A stretch of DNA of 14,726 nt from Coemansia sp. RSA 1804 (taxonomy: Eukaryota; Kickxellomycota; Kickxellomycetes; Kickxellales; Kickxellaceae): the NCBI GenBank assembly GCA_027578815.1, contig JANBTH010000567.1, forward strand, positions 1-14,726, read 5' to 3'. Both the position numbers and the translations under genes were made by a program. Shown here piece after piece: positions 7,611-14,726 of the stretch. Numbering within the stretch: the first letter of the stretch is position 1; each line of letters opens with the position of its first letter. The notes below the pieces were generated by a model. That model was not told the origin of the DNA. It saw only the letters and a program-made list of their open reading frames with translations, and ran no database searches.

Positions 7611-8216
7611 TCAGCCCAGACCACCCCACTGGCCACGTATGCGACGAGCAAGCTGGATGTCCTTCTGCATAATAGTCACACGCTTGGCGTGGAGCGCACA
7701 GAGATTAGCGTCCTCGAAAAGATGGACCAGGAAGGCCTCGGACGCCTCCTGCAGCGCAAGGATGGCAGACGACTGCCAGCGCAGCCCCGTGGGCGTGCCG
7801 CTGTGCGTGTAGTCGCTGACGTAGTCCTGCGCAATCTCCCTGACGACCCTGGCGAACGGGAGCTTTGAAATAAGCATGTCGGTGCTCTTCTGGTACATGC
7901 GGATCTCCCTGAGTGCTTTGATGCCGTTTGGCAGACGGCGCTTGCGCCCACCGCCGCCTGGCGAGTCCGCTGCTGCTGCTGCACGTGATGAGCGGCCTGG
8001 CGTCCGTGCCGCCGATGCGCCGCGGGGCGTTGTTTTGCCGCCTCTTGCCGGCCGCCCCGGCGACCGTCTCCGCGTCGGCGTGGTTTGCTGCTGCGCCGTG
8101 GTGGCCCGTGCGGCTACGACCGTGTGTGTTGTTAGTGTTTTGCGTGCCATTGCTGCTGCGCCGGCCGACCCGCCGCGTCGAGCGCGATGTCCCGAGGACC
8201 CTCCGCCGGGCGCCAT
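7611..8216 (-). CDS. CSE4: Centromeric histone H3 variant (CENP-A/Cse4)
   Basis: Replaces histone H3 in centromeric nucleosomes and seeds the kinetochore. The histone fold covers about residues 98-196, starting GIKALREIRMYQKST and ending QLARRIRG. CENP-A marks: LRWQ in place of the LRFQ of H3, an enlarged loop 1 (13 residues at 133-145 between IAQD and LRWQ, against 4 in H3), ALHAKR, IMQKD where H3 has IMPKD, and a C-terminal tail GQWGGLG resembling the GLG end of animal CENP-A that binds CENP-C. The 97-residue N-terminal tail is Ala/Gly/Arg/Thr-rich and unlike H3, although an internal M23 begins MARKT, reminiscent of the H3 start. M1 (8216) has the better start context (AAGAATGG); M23 (8150) is the alternative. 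One exon. It converges on MAU2 and follows SNAPC1 on the same strand. Confidence 0.9.
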   Translation of the reverse strand: MAPGGGSSGHRARRGGSAGAAAMARKTLTTHTVVAARATTAQQQTTPTRRRSPGRPARGGKTTPRGASAARTPGRSSRAAAAADSPGGGGRKRRLPNGIKALREIRMYQKSTDMLISKLPFARVVREIAQDYVSDYTHSGTPTGLRWQSSAILALQEASEAFLVHLFEDANLCALHAKRVTIMQKDIQLARRIRGQWGGLG

Positions 8217-8590
8217 TCTTCAGGTTCTTTGCGCTGATTCCACACCCTCCTTGCTTCGCTCGCTAATGAAGAGGAAAATGAAAGCGTGGTGTCTGCTCTG
8301 TAATTCGGGAAAGAAGCCTAGTGCTGAGCGAGAGGAAATAAACAAATTGAAAGTCTTTAAATATCAACAAAAGAAAAGAGTTCGTAAAGTAGAAAAAGAA
8401 ACAGCGACGACAATAGCAATCTGAAAAGCATCAGTCGAAATCAGAATCAACAAAGAAAGGAAGGTGGGGGATTGGGAAAACGCGTTTACGCGACAAGGCT
8501 TTTGATCATCGCCAGCTCACAGCCTATTTTTTTCGTTTGTTTTTGTTTGCTGCTGCTTGTGGGGGCTGAGATGGAAAAGGAAAAGAAGCC
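8217..8590. other. Spacer between SNAPC1 and CENP-A genes; no gene seen
   Basis: The region upstream of the CENP-A ATG and downstream of the SNAPC1 stop, both minus strand. The plus strand is purine-rich at 8270-8480, so the CENP-A coding strand is pyrimidine-rich here, as in front of SOD1. No ORF or RNA gene is convincing. Confidence 0.5.
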
Positions 8591-9703
8591 TCAGCGCTGC
8601 TCGCCCAGATGCGAGCGCAGACGGTCCATGTTGTGAGCGCGCTGGATGACACGGATGGGCGTGGACATGTTGTCTGTGTTCCGCAGACTGTAGTCGACCT
8701 GGCTTGCATCCATGCGGCGCGTCTGGTGGCCGGACTGGGCGGCCGAGAGCGGCAGCATTCCGCGCCTGGCCTCGGCGTAATCGGCGGTCAGATGGAGGCT
8801 GCCGTCGTCCTCGGTGATCGTGCCCACACGCTCGGCGCGCAGGCGCTGGTACTCGCGTACGCGGGAGAAGATGCTTGACGACCAGCTGGTGTCCTGCTCC
8901 GAGATGTCCAGCGGCACGGCGCTCGGCAGCTCCCAGCCCGGCTCGGCGGTGGTGCCAAACTCCTTGGCGTAGAACTCGCGCGTGGCCTGCTCCACCAGCG
9001 GGGCGTTGATCAGTCGCCGCTTGTTGTTGCGGTACGCCTCGGACAGCATGATCTGGCGCTTGCTGGCGGCCAGATCGCCGAGCCCGCCCTGTCCGGATCC
9101 CATGACCTCGTGCTCGATGTTGGTCAGCCTGGTCGCCACGCGCCCGTTGATCCCGTCCTCGTCGATCTCCAGCCGAAGCACGCCGTCGTTATCGTCATTC
9201 CACGCCACCTGCTCAAACGCCCCGTCGCCGACAAGCCTGTCAAACACGTACACGACGTCGCGGATATCCGCCTCCTTGCAGTACTCGTACAGCCGGGTCA
9301 GCTGCATCCACAGCTCCATGGTCACCCGGACGTTGATGTTGGGGAAGTTGACCGGTTGTGTAAAGTACATCAGGTACAGCGCATACACCACGCCAATCCG
9401 GATCTCCAGAATTGCGCTCGACTGCAGGTGTCCCAGAATCAGCCGATACGCTGTGCGCATAAAGTTCTGTCGCGAGTTCTTTTCTGTTGCGACAAAGTGG
9501 ATCAGCGAAAAGTCCAGCGCCTTCCACACTTCGCAGAACGACGCAAAGTCGTATGCTTGCAGTCGCTGGAACGTCCGCATGAGCAGCCGCACATCGCCCT
9601 CGATTGACGACAGGTACACGCCCGTGCGCCCGAGATTCAGCACGCTCTTGGTGTAGTCGTCCTCGAAAACCTCCTCCTCCTTTGCTGTTGCCGGTAATGA
9701 CAT
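8591..9703 (-). CDS. SNAPC1: snRNA-activating protein complex subunit 1-like (SNAPC1/SNAP43)
   Basis: Likely subunit of SNAPc, which binds the proximal sequence element of small nuclear RNA promoters for RNA polymerases II and III. The conserved domain is at about residues 36-168: a DVRLLMRTFQRL start, FASFCEVWKALDFSLIHF, then EIRIGVVYALYLMYFTQP and a helical stretch ending VYVFDRLVGDGAFEQVAW. The motif pattern (F-x-E-x-W, IR-G--YALY, then an F-R/D-RL-x-D-x-AF block) matches the SNAPC1 family. The C-terminal half (170-370) is hydrophilic and less conserved, with a basic KRRLINAPLVEQATREFY segment. The 370-residue length matches animal SNAPC1. The gene is one exon and the start at 9703 is the first ATG in frame with the domain. 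It lies 374 bases upstream of CENP-A in tandem. Confidence 0.78.
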   Translation of the reverse strand: MSLPATAKEEEVFEDDYTKSVLNLGRTGVYLSSIEGDVRLLMRTFQRLQAYDFASFCEVWKALDFSLIHFVATEKNSRQNFMRTAYRLILGHLQSSAILEIRIGVVYALYLMYFTQPVNFPNINVRVTMELWMQLTRLYEYCKEADIRDVVYVFDRLVGDGAFEQVAWNDDNDGVLRLEIDEDGINGRVATRLTNIEHEVMGSGQGGLGDLAASKRQIMLSEAYRNNKRRLINAPLVEQATREFYAKEFGTTAEPGWELPSAVPLDISEQDTSWSSSIFSRVREYQRLRAERVGTITEDDGSLHLTADYAEARRGMLPLSAAQSGHQTRRMDASQVDYSLRNTDNMSTPIRVIQRAHNMDRLRSHLGEQR

Positions 9704-10074
9704 TCTCTACAGGTAAGCCGGTGTGCTGTTGCTGTTTTTTATGTGTGAATAGTCTTTTTTTACAAATAGAAAAATAATTAGCTACAGGTTTAAATAACAA
9801 GAAAAAAGAATGAAAAGATTGGTCTTTTCTCTTTTTTTTTCTTTTTTGGTGGTCAACCCCCCCCCAAATCCTCCACTAATTCTGAACCGATCGCATTGAT
9901 GCAAGAAGCAAATATCCAATAGGCTTTTACAGCCTGTGGCCTGAATAACTGAACTGTATCCTATTTTGCGGAAAAGCTTATTTCAAAAAAAAGATTATCT
10001 GCGCTGGGTGGAGAGTTCATCCGCATTGTACAGGCTGTAAGACAACGCTACTTCAAATAAGAGTAAAGAATATC
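9704..10074. other. SNAPC1 upstream region with homopolymer runs; no gene seen
   Basis: Spacer between the SNAPC1 start and the beginning of repeat B. It has a T/CT-rich stretch (about 9823-9847) and a run of nine C (9857-9865). No ORF, tRNA or repeat homology is visible up to about 10070. Confidence 0.5.
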
Positions 10075-10526
10075 TACTGCTCATATAGGAATAAAAATGG
10101 CAGAAATGGAAAGGATGGCGTATTTTCGGTTTACCCGAGCAGACTCCTTCCGCAATAACATTTTCTTTTGAAATTATTCTTTCCCTATTGTAAATGAACA
10201 CTCATATATTAAATACAAAAATATATCCAAAAAACCTACTTTAAGCATAAATTTTGGTTCACGTGAATTCTGCTTATTAAAAATTTAATTCGGCTTCAAT
10301 AAAAGTCTATATATATCTTTAATTTGTTCATCATTATTTATTCTTATAAAAATTGGCTGTTGCAAATGTGCAGTCACACATATTTTACCATTTTACTATC
10401 TAATTTGTCACATTTTGGACTTCTAATATTTATTCACTTAAATTAAAAGCTAGTCATTCATTTCTTATATTTTACAAACCATTCTACAAGCAATATTTTA
10501 TACCTAATTGTCAGTATTCCAAAAGA

Positions 10527-10534
10527 TATATAAA
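10527..10534 (+). promoter_or_regulatory. TATA box of copy B
   Basis: TATATAAA, aligned with the boxes of copies A and C and followed by the shared TATCCCTGCC-type sequence. It stands 125 bases before the ATG of the broken gene. Confidence 0.5.
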
Positions 10535-10651
10535 CGCATCTATTATCCCTGCCCAAACTATTAGAGTTTGTTCAATTAATACTCAGTTTACTTGCTTTTA
10601 CTACAACTTACAATCAACAACAATTTTTAAATAAAAAGTTTAGTGTGCAAT

Positions 10652-10856
10652 ATGGCGGATCGAGAAGGTAGATATTTGTAATTTTATAAACAATGGGTAT
10701 CCTAAACCTGTTGAAATTGTAGATGGCGCTAAGAAGGATACTTTTTGCATTAGAAGAGATAGAGACTATAAGCAAAGTGTTGAATTTAAAAATTCTTTGC
10801 GTGGATATGCACAAGACAAACGTAATGCCCACAACAAATATCTGTTGTTTAAATAA
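10652..10856 (+). pseudogene. Broken copy B of the 70-aa small gene (frameshift)
   Basis: The ATG is kept (MADRE), but the distance from ATG to the homologous TAA is 205 bases, not a multiple of three. From the ATG the frame stops at codon 10 (10679-10681). The shifted frame, open from about 10668 to 10854, matches the intact copy A closely: NGYP, IVDGA, TFCI, SLRGYAQ and HNKYL are all present. No ATG opens the shifted frame upstream. Many differences from copy A are silent, so the copy was under protein-level constraint before it broke. A few codons are also missing near the start. Confidence 0.8.
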
Positions 10857-11116
10857 GATAATCTATTATTAGTGTCAATTGTTGATTAGCTTTTATGAGC
10901 ATATCATAGCATTATGACGTGTTTGAGACATATGAGGTTTCTATATTAAAGCAGTGTTTTGTCTTGAGAATTAGGTTTAGAGTTTTTAAACTAATAACAA
11001 CATCATCTCTAATTATATTTTTAAAAGAGTTTACCATAAAGTAGAACAAAATTGAAAGTTTTGTGATTAAAATCATGTTTTAAATTTTATTATATTGCTA
11101 GTAAACTCAGTTTACA

Positions 11117-11357
11117 TGTTATGATGACATAGGAGATGTTAACATTTGATCGGAATGTTAACATTCGATGCAAAAGTAAACATCTCTGGTCATCACAAGT
11201 AGCATTTTCGTATTAGGATTTGATCTATAGTAGTGTACTCTTTTAATAGTGGATGATCGGTGGCTATAAAAGCACCGATATTCACTATTAGTAAGGAGGA
11301 TGTTTCTGGAGGGAGTTTGGAGGATGTTATTTTATTTTAATAAAAAAATCTACGATA
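11117..11357 (+). mobile_element. Solo LTR-like insertion (241 bp) in repeat B
   Basis: Begins TGTTATGATGACAT and ends CTACGATA, flanked by the 5-base direct repeat TTACA (11112-11116 and 11358-11362). The matching place in copy A has a single TTACA (1233-1237) with no insert, and copy C is also uninterrupted, so this is a true insertion. Inside it has two ATGTTAACATT units in tandem (from 11137), a TATA box CTATAAAA (11264-11271) and AATAAA (11339-11344) just before the end: the order expected of an LTR. No internal retrotransposon genes are present. The right end is TA rather than the usual CA, and the orientation is inferred from the TATA and AATAAA order. Confidence 0.65.
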
Positions 11358-12371
11358 TTACATGAATACTTTAAACCATTAAATACGGTTTTGCATGAAA
11401 ATATAACAACAATAAAGAAAAAGTTATTTCCAATAATAACAATGTTTTATAACTAGTGTAATGAAAACTCAAAGTAAGCTAAAATGGTCAATAAGGCCAA
11501 GAAACAAATAGTAAATTATCATTGCGACGCAATTGTAGCAAGGCCAGCAGGGGGTTTCTAATATTCTGACACCGTTAAACGTATATAATTTTAAGGCTGC
11601 TGAATATTCATATTGCTGAAACATCATTTGTTGGGGTTTCCTTTTTTATAGAGAACTTGAAGCTCTGTTAAATACTAGTGTGCAATCAGGCAAACAAATC
11701 TAGTTCATAATATTAATCCATTGAATTTAAAATTAATAAATTAGTTCAACAGATAACGAGACTTTGGATTAGAGTTTCTCCAAGTTAATTTATTTATGTT
11801 TAATGAATTTTCGCTAACTGCATGTTGGTAGTTGTTATTTAATAATTCAAAAGCATGGTTAGTTTGCTATTGAAGAATGAAATATTAAAAAAGCAATAAA
11901 AATATTAATGTTTCTAGGGCAAAATACGGTTTGTGTTTTACACTTTGATTACATTGTTCAAAATGTAAAGGAAAGAGCAATACACTTTTGTTCATCCGAA
12001 CAGATCTCTTCCACAAAAAATTTTAATATAATTTTTCTTTGCCTGTCATAAATGACCACTCACATATTAAAATTTAAATAAAACAATAAACCCCATCTCA
12101 GCAAAAGAAATTTAGCTTTATGTGAATTCCATTTAATAAAATTTAATACTGCTTAGGTATGTGTTTATATACCTTTAATGTGGTCACGTTTTTATCAATA
12201 TAAGTAGATTGACTGCTTCAAATATGCAGCCAAACATATTATTTAGTTTACCGTCTGACGTGTGACATTTTGGGGATCTAATATTAATTTATTATAATTA
12301 AAAATGTAATATTCATTTACATACTACTCTACAAGCAATAGCTTATACTAAATTGTTAAAATTTTAAAAGG

Positions 12372-12379
12372 TATATAAA
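12372..12379 (+). promoter_or_regulatory. TATA box of copy C
   Basis: TATATAAA in the context GGTATATAAACCCATCCATT, nearly identical to the context in copy A, 127 bases before the ATG. Confidence 0.5.
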
Positions 12380-12498
12380 CCCATCCATTATCCCTGCCTA
12401 AACTGTTTTGCGTTTATTCGATAAAACCATATAGATTGATTTTCTTACAACAACAGGCAATTGGCAACATCTTTTAACAAGACAATTTGATATAAAAT

Positions 12499-12714
12499 AT
12501 GGCAGATCAAGTAAATAAGGATATGGCAGCTATTGAAAGGTTTATTAATAAGCCAAAATCTACACATTTACGTCCTGACAAGGATACATAGATGGGTACT
12601 TTTCGTATTTGGTCATTAAATTTAAAGGAATACAGTGAAGAATTTCCTTTGTCATTGTTTGATTATGCAGAAAAGAAATGTGAGGCGCGCTTAAATAATA
12701 AATCAAAAAATTAA
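12499..12714 (+). pseudogene. Copy C of the small gene, with in-frame stop
   Basis: Starts ATGGCAGATCAA (MADQV) at the position homologous to gene A. Codon 31 is TAG (12589-12591), directly followed by ATG GGT; the frame then stays open to TAA at 12712-12714. Read across the stop, it would be 71 residues, like the intact 70-residue copy, and retains GTF-I and a Y-A-x-K-C segment, but much of the rest has diverged. It is probably a pseudogene. Alternatives are a shortened 30-residue peptide or re-initiation at the internal ATG (40 residues). Confidence 0.65.
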
Positions 12715-13196
12715 TATAAAGGAGAGATTAGAAATTAAAACTATATTTTAAATTTTATCACATTGAAGGTAAAAATTTGTTTATATGAGTGCATTTGTAT
12801 TTTTATGTGGTTTTAGTTGGAAATATAAGAGCAATAAGGAAAAAAGGATATTTAGTAAGTTTTATAAAACTAGAACAATATAAAACCAAAGAAAGTGGAA
12901 GATATGGTTAATGAGGCTGAGCAAAGAAAAAAGTAGCAGCTGTATTGCAATTGTAACTAGGCTAGCATTCTCCATCAATATCAGCAATTTCTCTTAATCT
13001 TTGTAAAACCTTAGTTTAGCCAACGCAAACACGTAACTATTTTGTGCACATACATTTTTGTTTTTTAAAATCATTAGTTTTTGCAAAAACACGATGTTTA
13101 TTCTATTATGCTTCTATTATAGAAAATCGCACAGCACATCTAGAACTGTTAAATATAATAACTAAGCAAGCATGTAATGACAAAAAAGATTGGTGC
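12715..13196. other. 3' flank of repeat C and antiporter 3' region; no gene seen
   Basis: Up to about 12980 the sequence is the shortened 3' flank of repeat C. From there to 13196 it is AT-rich single-copy sequence downstream of the antiporter gene. No further ORF is convincing. Confidence 0.55.
13097..13102 (-). terminator. Likely polyadenylation signal of the antiporter gene
   Basis: AATAAA on the minus strand, about 95 bases after the antiporter stop codon. Confidence 0.4.
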
Positions 13197-14726
13197 TTAC
13201 TTTGCATCCACATTCTTATTGGCAATAACTACACGCTCTGGCAGAGACGGTGGAGCACCGCTTTGTCCGGCAATATATAGACCATTGTCTTCGCTAACGA
13301 GTGTGTCATTGAATGCAACCTCCGCTGTTGATGAGCGCAAATTTACGCCCACCGCCTCTGCGTTGTTATCACCAATGTTAATACAAACAGCCTCAGTGTT
13401 ATTGGTGTCAGTATTCCGTAGATCATTGTTGTATTCTGGCTCAGGTGGACTGCTTGTGTAGAAAGAAAGCCCACGCTTATCTGCCGTCGAAACGGCGCTT
13501 ATTCCAGGCATGTATGACTGCGAGTCGCCACGATCCAGCTTTCTGCTCCGCCTTTGCCCCGACAGGCTGCGGACAGACATTCTCCGATTGGACTGGTTCC
13601 AGATTGAGCTGGCTGATGCGCTCAGCGTAGTCTTGACACGCTTTCCCATAAGAACCAAAGGAACTGTGACGCCGTGCACGATAACCGAGCCAAACACAAT
13701 CGCACAGATGATCGGGTATACGATATCCTTGACACGCCCGCCGTTACTGTGCTTCTTTTCCTCCAGCTGTTTGATGGCCTCTACAGAGTAAAAGATTGCT
13801 GACACTCCAATAGGCCCGAACCAGCCGGCAAAAAGTGCTTCCTGCCAAGTGCGTATTGCAGGGATAAACTTGTAGGACAGAACAATAACAGGAAGCCTCC
13901 GCAGACACATCATCAGAATAATCGCAACAACAATTCTCCATGGATTGAGCATATTTGCGCTAGTGTACGCCGACCAAGGGATAATTGTGCCAAAGTATAT
14001 AAAGAACGACAACGAGATAAGACTGATTAATGTCTCTTGCAGCCCCTTGTCCTTTGTCTCTACACGGAACCAGTCGTCCCAGGTAAACGAATTGGCCGCA
14101 ACAAAGCAGCATAGAATGTCGTCTGTTCCGATAATCCTGCACACACCGGCAAGCAGCAGCGCCAGCGTTATTGAGGCTGACAAGAACGATTCCTTGTCAA
14201 CCCAACCGGCGGCTTCTGCATACCTCAGTGCTTTGCGTGCAATAAAGCCTGCAACGATGCCAATTCCTATGGACAGCAGGATTTTGTATCCCCAGGTTGC
14301 ATAGAACCACGTACCAATCGCCTGGCCGCCGGGCATGCGCATTAGATAAAGTGCAAAAAATAGCATCAGGTACCCGAGACCGTCGTTCGCGCCACTCTCC
14401 GCTGTCAAAACGTTGCGCAAATGTCTTGGCACATGCGACTCTGCAAAAATGCCCTTGAGTATACCGTTTGCCAATACCAGGTCTGTTGGCGCCATGCATG
14501 CACCGATGGCAAGAGCGTGGAGAAAGGAGATGTTGAATGTAAACTTTACAATTGCCGACCCTACAAGCCACATAACGGACATTACGGGCAACAGCAGCAT
14601 TCCCATTGACTTCCACTCGCGCATAAAGTACTTTTTAGGTAAAGTAACCCCAGCAATCATGACCTTGATTGCCAGTGCGTAGCGGCTGAATTCCTGGGAC
14701 AGTGCCTTTTCGTCTGAGGACCAGTC
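13197..14726 (-). CDS. NHA1: Na+/H+ antiporter, NHA1/Sod2 type (5' end cut by window)
   Basis: Fungal plasma-membrane exchanger that expels Na+ (and often K+) for protons. 509 residues are visible and the frame is open to the window edge, so the N terminus is missing; the internal Met at 14660 is not the start. The fragment opens EFSRYALAIKVMIAGVTLPKKY-like, as expected for the early membrane segments. At least eight hydrophobic segments follow up to about visible residue 360. Key motifs: ACMAPTDLVLA (D82, visible numbering) and AESGANDGLG with N114-D115, the cation-binding ND pair. The usual TDP is TDL here. After GVTVPLVLMGKRV comes a hydrophilic tail of about 140 residues, Ser/Asn-rich with three imperfect repeats of about 12 residues around (N)TEAV-x-N. 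The tail is shorter than in budding yeast and longer than in fission yeast Sod2. One visible exon. Confidence 0.88.
   Translation of the reverse strand, partial: DWSSDEKALSQEFSRYALAIKVMIAGVTLPKKYFMREWKSMGMLLLPVMSVMWLVGSAIVKFTFNISFLHALAIGACMAPTDLVLANGILKGIFAESHVPRHLRNVLTAESGANDGLGYLMLFFALYLMRMPGGQAIGTWFYATWGYKILLSIGIGIVAGFIARKALRYAEAAGWVDKESFLSASITLALLLAGVCRIIGTDDILCCFVAANSFTWDDWFRVETKDKGLQETLISLISLSFFIYFGTIIPWSAYTSANMLNPWRIVVAIILMMCLRRLPVIVLSYKFIPAIRTWQEALFAGWFGPIGVSAIFYSVEAIKQLEEKKHSNGGRVKDIVYPIICAIVFGSVIVHGVTVPLVLMGKRVKTTLSASASSIWNQSNRRMSVRSLSGQRRSRKLDRGDSQSYMPGISAVSTADKRGLSFYTSSPPEPEYNNDLRNTDTNNTEAVCINIGDNNAEAVGVNLRSSTAEVAFNDTLVSEDNGLYIAGQSGAPPSLPERVVIANKNVDAK

Larger units (their letters stand above)
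10075..11755 (+). repeat. Repeat unit B, 5'-truncated and interrupted by an LTR
   Basis: Second copy of the AT-rich unit, same orientation as A. Similarity with A and C is recognisable from roughly 10075 and clear from about 10135 (TAAATGAACACTCATATATT beside the matching part of C). The 5' part represented by A 1-190 is absent. It holds a TATA box (10527-10534), a broken ORF (10652-10856) and a 3' flank like that of A, interrupted by a 241-base insertion at 11117-11357. It runs directly into copy C at 11756. The left boundary is approximate. Confidence 0.75.
11756..12980 (+). repeat. Repeat unit C
   Basis: Third copy, directly behind copy B. Its left end (ACGAGACTTTGGAT) aligns with window position 1. 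Two blocks are identical to copy A: 32 bases at 12399-12430 (A 660-691) and 45 bases at 12464-12508 (A 724-768), the latter spanning the ATG. About 200 bases after the ORF are missing relative to A and B. Similarity resumes at GTAAAAATTTG and the GAGGCTGAGCA segment (12912-12922) and fades near 12980. Confidence 0.8.

Noticed and set aside
8982..9656. 224-residue plus-strand ORF opposite SNAPC1
   Set aside because: Antisense shadow; Ser/Arg-rich with no domain, while the minus strand has a recognised domain.
10668..10740. GT...AG intron that would rescue copy B
   Set aside because: The would-be intron covers the coding block NGYP-x-x-V-x-IVDGA shared with copy A, so it is exon, not intron.
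11120..11214. Imperfect inverted repeat (GATGACATAGGAGATGTT against GATGACCAGAGATGTT) as ends of a MITE
   Set aside because: The arms lie inside the insertion, not at its ends; the TTACA duplication and empty sites place the borders at 11117 and 11357.
12589..12594. TAG in copy C as a recoded or readthrough codon
   Set aside because: The rest of copy C has diverged freely and no recoding signal is visible; simple decay is the easier explanation.

Overview
The window looks like nuclear DNA of a fungus. Seven compact protein genes, none with a visible intron, sit in AT-rich spacers. They include a CENP-A type centromeric histone, an NHA1-type Na+/H+ antiporter, a MAU2/SCC4 cohesin loader, a SNAPC1-like subunit and a phosphopantetheinyl transferase most like the C-terminal domain of fungal FAS2. 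Small AATAAA and TATA signals are eukaryotic. An early-diverging fungus is my guess (Kickxellomycotina-like), but only as inference from intron poverty and family mix.

Layout. Positions 1-1580 hold copy A of an AT-rich repeat carrying an intact 70-residue ORF of unknown family. Then come three minus-strand genes: phosphopantetheinyl transferase (1596-2081), Cu/Zn superoxide dismutase (2274-2738) and a 78-residue single-pass membrane protein (3126-3362). A 2-kb, mostly featureless gap follows (3363-5357). MAU2 (5358-7403, plus) converges on a CENP-A gene (7611-8216, minus), and a SNAPC1-like gene (8591-9703, minus) lies behind that. From about 10075 to 12980 two more repeat copies, B and C, stand in tandem, both with broken ORFs; B is interrupted by a 241-bp solo-LTR-like insertion. 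The right edge holds the 3' part of an Na+/H+ antiporter gene (13197-14726, minus, cut by the window).

The conserved genes are ordinary housekeeping functions (chromosome segregation, snRNA transcription, redox defence, ion homeostasis, acyl-carrier activation), not one pathway. The unusual part is the repeat family: three same-orientation copies of a roughly 1.2-1.7 kb unit (B includes the insertion), each with its own TATA box, leader, small ORF and 3' region. One ORF is intact, one frameshifted, one stopped. Copy A is a mosaic: its leader matches C almost perfectly while its coding and 3' parts match B. I do not recognise the encoded protein. This is the best candidate for something undescribed here.
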